Source: Climacteris rufus (taxonomy: Eukaryota > Chordata > Aves > Passeriformes > Climacteridae). Taken from it: 64,000 nt of DNA. The notes beneath the pieces are model-generated. The model ran no database searches. It saw nothing but the letters and a program-made list of their open reading frames with translations, and had not been told where the DNA came from. This document shows, in pieces, positions 43,801 through 55,800 of this stretch. The DNA is taken from the NCBI GenBank assembly GCA_013398175.1, contig VZRZ01002645.1:1540425-1604424 (forward strand), in the 5' to 3' direction. The translations under genes were made by a program, and so were the position numbers. The stretch's first letter is position 1. Every line of letters starts with the position of its first letter.

Positions 43801-46800
43801 AAGGAGAAATGAATTCAGTGTTCCTCCATGATTTATTTCACCACATGAATGATGAGAGAAAAAGCACAGGGTTTTACATGGTCACAAAGGTATGCACAGC
43901 CTCTGAAGCGTGAACATTATCTACAACCACACATCCTGTTGTGTGTCATTCCATTTCTAAAATAATGCCTGAAAAGAGGAAAGTCTTCAGAAACATGAGG
44001 TTTTGCCATGAGCACACCCGATCTAGTCACAGGAGTAAACAAACCTCTCCAAGACACTTAGAAGAGCTGTTGTGAAGTAGCCCATTCCTAGTAGCCTGGA
44101 GCAGCTTCTGAGAAGAAAACCTTCCTCTGGCCCTAGGAAGGGTTTCTTAAAATGTGAAGAGAACTTCATATTATACCCTTTTTTTGCACAATCCCACTAA
44201 TAACTTGTCAGAGGATTAATAAAAAACCCCAAAACCCTACCCTTAACAATGCATAAAACTTAGCATAGCATATCCGATTCTCCCCCCTATTTCAGACATA
44301 GCTTTCTATAACATAATAATTTGTATTACTGCAGTACACACAGCTTCAGATACACATCTGGATCTGAGCCACCTGCTGTACATGTGGAACAATGAGATAG
44401 TCCCTGTTCTGCCGAGTTGACTGTCACAGGACAGGGACAATGGAAGGCCAGACACAGACACACACAAAAAAGGGACCAATACTGGGCAGCACCGGGAACA
44501 GCAGTCTCAGTACACACACATTACAAGTTCATTGGGGCCTTTTATAAGCAACACAAGGAGCCAGAGCTTTTGAAGAGGATAATAAAGCAGCACTGCAGCT
44601 GTTTACAGGGACCATTTCTCAAGTGTGAAAGGGTAGCACAAGAGAAAGCACATAAGTGCTTGCTTGCCTCTACGTTATAGTCACAGTATAGACACATGCT
44701 AGGCTAACTGGAGGCAGAAGTTAACATCTTAATAGCAAATTAGAGATGGTAAAAATAGGTATGAAAAGCAAAAGCAGCTGGTTTTTTAGTTCAATGCAAC
44801 AGAGGAACTAGTGGTAGGGACAAAGCAGCAGCCCAAAGAACGAGCTCTGCCCTGTTCAGAGCAGCACTCTGAATGGGACATGGTTACATGCCAAGCATAC
44901 AAAGATGCAAGATGATGCAAACCTTAGAAAAAGTACATTCCCCCCTCCATGTTTTGCCTTTGTTTTCTATTTTCAAGAGTAACAGTATAGCCCAACAACT
45001 ATGGCAACTTTGAAAAAAATCAACTTTGAAGATTAAAAACGTCTCTGCAGCTGATCTGCTTAGAGTTGCTGTAGAGCTGAAACAAGTCACTATTTTTCAG
45101 AAAGAAATCTGGCCACCCGCTGCTCTATGAAGAGAGGGCGGGATACATGTAAAATCATGCTTTCTCTGAAATTACAACTGATACTACCCAGGAAACACAG
45201 ACTAGACTGGGGAAAACATGCATTAATTCCGCATGGTGCAGTTGTGCTGAACTGAACTGTAGATGGCTGACTAGCAATCTTTATTCTGTTCTCACAGGCT
45301 TGCTAATCTTAAAATAATTTTATATTAGTCCTGATAAATAATCTTTTACACACACGTTAGACCTGTGGTTTCCTTTCTAGTCAGAGGGTAGATATTGGTA
45401 AGGCTGGGGCATCGCAAAACCTCAGGCATTAACACAAAAAAAGTTACATGAGTTATTACAGAAGGATGAAACACCTATAGAACAAAAAGTTCCTACTGCA
45501 GCAAGAAGAGCACATTCTAACCCAATAAAGGCTATCACAAAGTCTAGTCACAGAGCACACCAGAAATCAGACCAGTCTATGCTAATTACAAGGTGTAAGT
45601 TTTAAGCAACTGCTCTTAATGCAGCTGAGGCACCATGGCAGAAGAGAAGACACTGCTCCATTGCATCTGTCTTTAACAGGGCTGTCCCACCGTGTTCAAA
45701 ATGTGAGGTCACATTTGGCTGCTACATCTTTGCAACCCCACTGCATAAAGGAGAATTAACTGTTGCTCGTAAAAGCAACAGTCTGGAAGAAAAATGCCTC
45801 ATTTTACCTGAACGTGCTGAATCTGGCAAAAGCTGACAGTCAGGGAACACACAGAACCCTTTAAAAATACACAGCATCGTTTATTACGCTGGGACAGTAC
45901 TTTGTGTTGCACAATCCAGGCTTTTGTTTCAAGAAAGAAAATGTTTCCAAATATTTTGTCACCATGACAGTCTAGCCTTGGACTCCAATTCTGCCCTTGG
46001 TTATTCCAGAAAACCCCTGTGAAGTCAACTCTGTTGTACAGCTCGTTGTTGCATCCCAGGCTGCTGGGAAGGCTCACCTGGCAGTGCAGCCACCAGCGTC
46101 CTCTTGGCCCTGTGTGCTCTGCACAGCACTCTGAGCCTGAGTTATTGCCTACCACAAACTAAGATCCATGTGAAGAAACACTGTATGTAAGAGGAAGACA
46201 GGTTTGCAACTATGAAATGCCAAACGTCCGGACAGCTTCAGCTTTAACCAAGACAAAACCTTATTCCTGAGATAGCAGAATGAAAACTTTTAAACACAGA
46301 GAGAAAATGAGACATCGAAAAACACCCTGGCTTTGAGGGCCCTGTTCCAAGTAAAAACATGTCTTTCAAGAACATTGATTTGGAAACTAAAGCTGAACAG
46401 ATACAGCCTCAGTCAACAGCACAGCCCCAAAAAGAGCAGTGGAGCATTTCCGTATGACTCAGGAAGCCCAACAAACACTTCTGCAGAACAAGATCAACAG
46501 GGTGTTTATATACAGCAGCAGTGTCATGTGAACGGGCGGTTTAGTTTGTGAAATGAATGTTTGCATTGTCATTAAAAAAAAAAAAAANNNNNNNNNNNNN
46601 AAAAACCTAAACCAAAAAACACCCTCTATTGCACACTTACAAGTTTCCAACATAAAAACATAGCAGGGGAAGGAAGTACTTCAGCAGCCAAAATTTACAA
46701 ATTCTTACCATAACTTTGGCGCAGTAAACTGCTCCAGTGTCACAAAGGCCTATTCTTCAGGGGGCTTGGTTGCCTTTTTTTTCAGAAGGACTAATCCACA

Positions 46801-49800
46801 TGTGAAGGCTATTAAAGAATACATAAAATGCCAACAGAAGCATGAACATGCACATTTGGTGTGTGTGTGTGTTTTCCGAGTTTTATCTGTTTTTCCTTAC
46901 ACAGATACCTATGAACAGCCTGCAGGCAGGTATTCCTGCTTTCTGGCTTTTTTTAATGAAGCTCGGTGAGCTTTTTCCTTTCCCCCAAAAATGACAATAC
47001 TGCTTTATTTTAATTCATTCGAATCAGTAACAGAGATTCACCCTCCTGAGCTGCACTCAAGCAGTCAGGCTTCAGGCATTTAACAAAAAATGAAGATTTT
47101 AATACGGAGGGGTTTTATTTGTTAGTCTGACTAGAAAAGAAATTCCTCACAGTAGCCTTTTAATTGTTTGAGAGGCACCTTACTAGGACCGCAAAGAAAA
47201 TGCTAATGCTCCAAGTTACACTTGGCATTTCTGCACAGCAAAACAAATCCAAGCCCTGGAAGTCAGCACTTTTTCCTCTTATTATCTGAAGCTACATAAA
47301 AGCCTGAACATAGATTTGGAAGAAATATAACAGAAAAATTCTGCCTGATCTAAGTACACGGAGCTAAATTTATCCTTCAGTTTCCAAAACACCACTTAGA
47401 GATTGGGCATTTAGAGTTCTATTCACTGGCTAGAAAAAAGCCAAATGGTACATTTTAAAAAACCAACTTTGAAATATTATTATGAGAACAGGGACAAGCT
47501 ATGTAAACCCTAAAATTCTGTGGGTCTTTGTATTCACGATTATTGTCACAAACTAAAAGGCTCATATTCCCTACTAAGCAAACATTTACAATTAAATCCA
47601 TTCTGCACAAAGCATTTGCATTTTGAGATAGAACAGTCAGTTGTTCAGCTGCTGTGATTTAGATGGATTGGTTCATTATTGCTGCAGTTCGTTTTCAGCT
47701 ACACTGTATAACAAAGGGGTGCCAATGTAGTCGTGAATGGCTTTAAAGCTAAGTATGCTGGTTTTCTTCCATGATGATGTAATTTAACCATCTCCCCATC
47801 TCTCAGATCAAGACATCTTGACTTTACAGGCTAAACTTCAGCAGAAACGACAGAAACAAGCTGTCACAACAGTGCTCAATAGGCAGTATAGAGATACTGC
47901 AAGTCAGCTGGAGGCTGTTGCCAGCAAGTTTGTAGTGATTTTCCACAAATGTAAACGCAAACTTTCCCTAATTCTTATTTAGAATAAATACTTCTCTTAT
48001 AATACAAATAACAAGACAACTTTGACTTTCACATCAGGAGATACATCAGTTATATACCTTTCAAATGTTCCTGCTATAGTAAATACATACCTACACCAGA
48101 AAAAAGCAAATTTACAATTATCCCCGATGCAAAGAAAATTTCAAATTGAAAAGTTAAATAGTATCCTACTCTTTCACTGTGTGAAAAATAACACCAAAGG
48201 CAGTATTAAAGTCACAGATTTCATTCTTTAAGAAGGATTAAAGAGAGAGATCGACTTCTTACACAGGCAGACAGTGACAAGATAACACAGAACTGTACTA
48301 ATATAGGAGAGGAAAGATTTAGATTAGATGCTAGGAAGAAATTCCTTAGGCTGAAGGTAGTGAGGCACTAGAACAAGTTACCCAGAGAAACTGTGAACAT
48401 CCCATCCCTATTAGCATTTGAGACCAGGTTGGATGGGGCTTTGAGCAATCTGGTCTGGTAGAAGGTGTCTCTGTCCATGTTAGAGGGGTTGAACTTTAGA
48501 TGATCTTTAAGATTCATTCCCACTCAATCCATTCTATGATTAAAGAAGAAAAAAACTCTTTTCTATTAACAACCATGTAAAAAGGCAGGATTTCTTTTAT
48601 TAAAAATTTATAGAAAAAACCCCCATGATTAGCATCGTTTAACCCCCCAATCTAAGCATGGTCTTCTCAATACCCTGCCACAGCAGCAGGAAGAGCATTT
48701 CCCATAGAATGACTTGATTAGTGAATCTATAATGACAAAGGACTCATATGCTCTGCCCAGAAATCAATGTCCATCTAAAAAACTACTTCCAAGCCCTACA
48801 ACCAGCACTGTCACCACAGATAATCACAACTGGATTCTAGGCTGCTCCCTGCCTAAACTTGCAGTAGAATAATAAACATTTCATACAGCTAAGTGTGTGT
48901 AACTACACATTGAAGACAAGTCTTGAATTAAGAAATACCCGCCTTCTCTTTCCTTGGTGTTCCCAAAATTTCATTCTACTTAATGAGCCTAGGAAGGGAA
49001 GAAAACTGCACGACCAAAAGTCAAAAATAATAAAACAAGACCAAAAAAATCTACATTGCAGAGAAAACACTTTCACTTAGTTAAATGATTGCTATTTATA
49101 GAAGGTGTATTGACCACAGGCGCAGGGATATGTATGACGTGCGACAACACCAGTCCAGACAATCCGTGCCTGGAAGCCCCTGAAAAGCAACCAGCAAATA
49201 AAAGGTCATGTTCCCACTGTGCAGCTCTGAAGAGGCCTGGCAATGGATTTTGAGCAGCTTAACAGGTTGTTCAAGGGTGTAGCTTTTTACTAATACTCCA
49301 ACTGTGAAGCCCCAACTTAGGCATAACAAACAACAAACAAAAAAAAACAACACAGAATTGTGTGCAGCATTGCAATTCTGGGCATAAACCCTATGTGTGC
49401 AAATATTTTCCACACCAGTTTAACTACATCATTCTGCACAAAGCAGCCACTGTGTTGGCAGTTGTAATATGGCACATACAAAGGCTCATATGGGAACACA
49501 AGGCAAAAATTTTAACTATTTTTTCTCTTAAGATTTTAGATCTAATTTGATAGATTTAAAAAGTAGTTCAAATACAGTTTCATTTCTATGCTTCTATTAA
49601 CAATTAGACCTGTCAAGAATCTTGCAAATAATGAGAAATTTATTTTTTCATATTGCTTGCTTTCTGAAGTGTTATCAAGGTGTGTTTTGTGACCCCTAGA
49701 CCCCTTGACACAACTGTAGAAATAGCAGGGTATACTGCTAAAGCTAAGAGGCAAAAAATTATAAATTATTTCAAACACTCTTATTTTTGAGCTTTTTTGT

Positions 49801-52800
49801 TACAAGTAATTAAACAGCCCATTTTCTTCTGCTTAGTATAACTGAGAAGCAGACACTCAGGTTATCATTTCCAATTTTTCTCAATATCATGAGGACTAGC
49901 AAGCTTCTCTGCTTCAGGAAGAAAAAGGGGCAAAACTCAAAATCTTGGGGCTTCTATAGGTGGGAACTGATTTACAAAGCCACCATAAATGTAAGGCCTG
50001 CATGGAGAATCTGAGAATTAGCTGAGAATCAGCACCTTAAGGCCACTCAAGCAACACCAGTGTCAACCTCCTGAGTTAGACTTTCTATCAGCAAATAAAG
50101 CTTGTCATGAAGACCTGTGGACAGAGGCTGAGAGAGTTGGGGCTGTTCAGCCTGCAGAAGAGGAGGCTCTGGAGAGACCTTATTGCTGCCTTTGTACACA
50201 TAAGGAGGGCTTCTAAGAAACAGACCCTTTTTATCAGGGGCTATTGTGACAGGTTATGGTTTTAAACTATAGGAAAGTAGATTTAGACTACATAATATTT
50301 AAGGAAGAAATTCTTCACTATGAAGGTGGTAAGGCACTGGCACAGTCTGTCCAGTGAAGCTGCATCCCTAGAACTGTTCAAGGTCAGGCTGGATGGGGTT
50401 TTGAGCAACATGGTCTAAGACAAGATGTCCCTGACTACGACACAGGGGTTGGGCTAGATGATCTTTAAAGGTTTTCCTTCCAACCTCAACCATTCAAAGG
50501 CTGGAGCTCCTTCCCAAAACAGGTACCTCCTGTGAAGGCCATGGTTCACCACCAACACAAAGCCCACTTCTCTGGCATGCATGTCCTGTGGTTCTTATTA
50601 GGAGAACATCAGTAAAGCACAGACAAAGAAGACTGACTTAACAGTCCCATAAATTACTCTGTTGCTGCACTCAGTCTCAAATATGAGCACGAAATGCCTT
50701 TGCTGCCATGCACAGAACCACTGACTCCAAAGCATATTTCTACGTGCAGTTCACCAAAGGCCTGGGCTTTGGACAGCACTTCAAAACATTGAAGCTCTCC
50801 CAACTTACCCAAGGGTCTCAGGGAAACAGTCACTGACTTGCCCACAGTCTGTGATGATTGTTTACCTCAGCTGTCCTCAAATATGACCATGCACTTTTGA
50901 ATAAATTGACAAATTTCACAATGTTATTTAATCAGTTATCTTTTTCACATTTTTGGCTCAACTTGAAGAGGTGGGAGAATAATCCCAGAGGTCTGTAACA
51001 TGTTTTCCAACTACACTCAAAGCTGGTTTTCATTATTTCCCTCTTTCAGTTGCAGTAAATATTTCTCACAAAAACACACTACTTCACACCTAATATGGTG
51101 CTATTCTTTCTCCATCCTTTTTCTTCCTCTTTCCTCACATAGTTTCCTGGTTTTTGTTCCCTCTTTAAGAAGCACATTGTACCTACAACATAATGCATCT
51201 GAAAATAATAATCCCCCCACCGTCTTCCCCCCATGAGAGATGACTTTTTAAATAAGATTTAACTAATTTTTTTTTCTTAGTAACTCCAATATGTAAAAGG
51301 GAAAAAACCACACACAGCTGACAGATGTTTGTTTGGTTTTTACAATGTTCTCTCTTTTAAAATACATTAAAATTAAATGTTGAAATATCAAGCAAATCCC
51401 TTTTTAAAATATATATCAAGGTCTGTTTCATAAATGAACCTGACACCAACAATCACCCCAATTTTTAGGAGAATTATTAGTAACATAAAGGGTGTATAAA
51501 AGGAGACACCACCTGTCACCATGTACTGCCCTAAGAGCATCAAAGTCCTCACCAGCTTTTTCAGATGGCAAAGTCTCAGGCTGTGAGTGCTAACCAAGTG
51601 CAAGTTTGGGCAGGGGAAGCCACAGGCAGAGACAAGGAGTGCAACTGATGGTGCTTAGGCAGTGGGAGCACCACCAGCTGGAAGGGAAGGAACCTTCTGG
51701 CATTCACACAGGGGCTGCAGGGAAAAACATTTCCAAGTGAGGACAAGGCGCCAAATTTAAAATGCGTGGCACAGCACCTTGCCTAAAACCACTCCTGCAA
51801 GAACAATGAGCAAGCTTTATTCCCTTGCTCTCTCTTTACCTCAAAATAGCATACTCACTCAGTACTTCTTTCTTCCTACATCCAAACCTGATGACTTCTC
51901 AATATGCCTACTGAGAGAAAAAAAGAACAGAAAACACGGACAGCAATTTTGGTTTGTTTTTTTTTTTGCAGAGGCCTACCTTTCCCTTCTTGAAAAGGAA
52001 GGAACCATGAAAAGAAAAATCAAAGCCAATACAGGCACTCTCTGCATGATCCACTGTATCAAGCATTCCCAGACTCACAGGGCTTGCAATGTCCTAGATC
52101 CCTCATTCTCAAGTCCCTTTTAATGAAAAGTAACATTAACTTATGATGCTTCCCCACTTTCAGAGACAAAATTGAGACCTAGTTTGTTTTGCTTCTGATG
52201 TACAATAAAACAGAATATGAAAGTAAACTTCCAGGACTGACATAAATAACGTGGGCATCAACGTCTGAGCTCTTCCTCTTCACCACTCAAAGTGAGAGTG
52301 TTTAGTGTCACTTGCATGTAAGTTCCAGTCAGCTTACAAACACTGAGGAATACATCTAACCCAGCATCGCTTCTCTAAAGAACTGAAAGTATTTTGGGAA
52401 AATGCTGGAATAAAGACTTCTTGGGAGTAATTTTTACTGAAAAAAAGAGACATTTGGACTCCACCCTTCAAAAATGTGAAGTTGTGGATTAAAGAATAGG
52501 CTTAATGCAAAAATGTTATGGAAGAAAGCTTTTTCTGAAAGGCTGGTGGAAACTAAGAAAGATAGTCAAAGACAAGTAGTCTGCTCTGTCAAAGGAAGAT
52601 GAGCCATTTCTAGGCTACACCAGCTCTTTCAAAGATGAGGTACTGTAGAGTTACACTGTACCAGCTGATTCTCAGCTTCTGACTTCCCTTGTCATCCAGA
52701 CCAAACTTTTTACAGTATGCTGGATCCAGCCTGTTTCCTATGATCTCTCCACAAATAATTCCATCACATGAGATTACCCTCCAAAAGTCTAGCTGACTAG

Positions 52801-55800
52801 CCATTATCAGCTCATATTTCTCCAGATGTTTTGTGATCTCATCCTTTCTTAATGTCTCTAGCATCTTGCCTACCACCAAGGTCAGATTTATTGGTTGACA
52901 ATTTCCTGGTTCCTCCCCAGTCCCCTTTTCCCAGAACAGGACAAGCAAAATGAAAGCACCAAGAGCTAGAATTGCAAAACTATTGCCCCTTGTGTCGAAA
53001 AAGAGACACACAAGGAAAACCACAAACTGACACAGCTTATCTTTTGTTTCTAATAAGAAAAGCAACAGATTTCCCTATAAACCCAACCCTTCAGTTCTAG
53101 AAATAGCATCGGCTTCTTTCCCTTGGTCACAGATTTCCTCGCTCCCTTCTTTGTTCAGTCCCACTCCATTTTTTGTTCAGCCCCTATCTTGTTTCTTTAC
53201 CTTTCCATTCCCCCCAGCTTTTCCTCTGAAGCAGCTGTGCCCTCTATAGCTGGCATCTTCAGAGTTCAGATGGCTCTTAGGATCCTTTGCATCAAGTGCC
53301 ACAGTCATTCTTTGGAATACCATGAAAGCCAGAGGATCCTTGAACTAATCTGAACCTCAAAGGTTCTGTCTACACAGGTCATCAAGACAGTGCATTGCTA
53401 CATCCCAGGGACAGACAGAAGCCAAGGTGAAAAAAAAAAGAACACTTCAAAATAAAACACATACACACATAGAAAAAGAGGTAGGGAACATGGTGAGAAC
53501 AGAAAAGAAAGAAGAAAGAAGAGGTGAAGAAAAACAGCAACACCAGAGACCCCCTGACTTAAAAATATATCTGGTCATATTTTTAAGATCCTGTTTTGAT
53601 TCAAACTAACAGAATACTGAAAGTATGAACCTGTGCTCAAAATAACAACACTAAAGTTCACCATCTGTGCTATTCCGCTAGAGAAAGTTAGAAGAGCAAC
53701 AATCAGCATTTTATTCCTGGTTTCTATTTTACATATGGATCCTGCATCCATTTTATGCAATGAAGCTATAGGAAGACAAATCGTAACAGGCCACTGGTTA
53801 TTTACCAGGTCATCTGTATCACTCCATCCATTATAGAAATAATTCTTTAACCACACGGAAAAAAAAAAGTATTATTTCCAGAAGTGGAGTAAGTATCTTA
53901 TGTATTATTTCTCATTTAAAGGCCTCTATTAATTTTGATCAGCTTGTAATCCGGCAGCTCTATCAGTCATATAGTTTTACCTGCCATAAGTCCACAAAAA
54001 TTGGTATTTGGAGGACATGTTCTGGTCTTCATGGTTAAAAATACTATGTGGTGTTAATATACTATTTAAAAACAAAATAGCTCTGCATTTCCCACTAAAT
54101 ATTAATGGATGAATACACAGGTCTCTCCTGCTCCTTATAATTGCTTCAGTTTTGTCAGACTGAGAAATTGAGATTTCCTTTTTCAAATGTCAGTGTACAT
54201 TTTTCCCTCCCCCCCTCTCCCTGCCTCCAAAAGACTCCTTTTTTTCATACAAGTTTATGCCCTAATAAGAAAACCGGACATACTAGGGAGGACAGAGATG
54301 ACAGAGTATCAAAACGCACAATCCCCTCTTTGTTAGCCATGGAGAAAGACTTAAAAAAAAAAAAAAAAACAGGATGAAGACTGAAAACAATAGAAGGACC
54401 TTTATAAACAGGGATCAGAGCAGAAAGATGCAAGAAATCCCATGAGATCTTTAAAATGGATCGGTTAAGCAAGTAAAATACACTTGGGCACACCTCTGTT
54501 ACCCAAAAAGTTCCCCACACACAACCAAAATTAAGGATCCTCATGAAATACATTCAGAAAACCTATCATCTCAGAGCTCAACAAGCAGCAATTTGGGCAG
54601 ATGATTTTCTCCTTCTCCCCTCATATTCAATCACAATTATAGCACCTCTGCGTCAAAACATTTCCCCCATCCTTTCCCACTGAACAAAACCTTCTGTGTA
54701 ACATAACCAGGGACTCCATGCTCTGGATCTACACACACCATACACCAACCCAAGCCTGAGTTCCTTCACACTTCCCACCCATGTGCTGAACAGTTCAGCC
54801 ATGCAGTTATACAAAGAGTGGTCAGAAACGACGGTTTGTGCCTTCACACAAGAGTCTATGGCCTTGCTGTGATTTGAGTAAAAGCACCAAGCACTGCCAG
54901 CAGGGAAAAGTGGAGGGGGGAAAAGAAGTTCCTTCATGAATTCTTCTATTTCTGCCTGGTTGAGGTTAGACATGTCATGGACACAACTGGCCTCTGCACA
55001 AAAAAACATCTGCACTACTGGAAGTAGGGCTTCCTTTGAGCGACTGACTTACAGAACTGCCAAGAGCTCTCAGCCAGGCAGCAATGGTTAATTTCATTTC
55101 TCCATTTGTATTTTTAATCTTGGAAACAAAAACATAAATGTAAAGCATGCTGACAGAAGAAAACAACCCCACAGTTCTAGAGAGCCCTGCTACTTCCCTG
55201 CCAGGCCAAAACACCTGCTCCTGCTAATGATGGCTTTATGCTTACTTACACCTGCCATCCAGAAGGGCTCCAGAGCACTTTGCAGCCTGATTTATACGTA
55301 CACAAATCATTAAAACCACCAAAATGAAGCCACTGCTGGGGTGAGATGTAGCAACCGTTTAACTGCACACAACCATGCTGTTCAACTGCTCAGGACAGGA
55401 ACTAAGAGACACCATAGCCAAGCAAAGCTATGGGGTACGTTAGGTTGACAGATCATCATTGCCCAATCTGGATTTCAGCCAGTCACTACCTAAAATATTG
55501 GCATGTGGAAAGCCCTAGAATCTCTAAAGAACACATGCTCTGCAACCTTTGGTTTTAAAAATTATCTAAAAGACAAACAATATATGTTTCCTGTATCTAA
55601 AATCCCCCCTTTAGCAGTCCCTCCCTGCACTAATTACTGTTTATGCCTTGACTTCAGAAGCTCACCGTATCAGACATCAGTTTTGGAAACATCCTGTGGT
55701 TGAAGCACTTGATCTAGCAGAGCCAGCAAACTGATAGTGTCTGGCAATAAATGTAGATTATTAAAAAAAAGAAGATGCTTTACGAAACACATGCACACAC

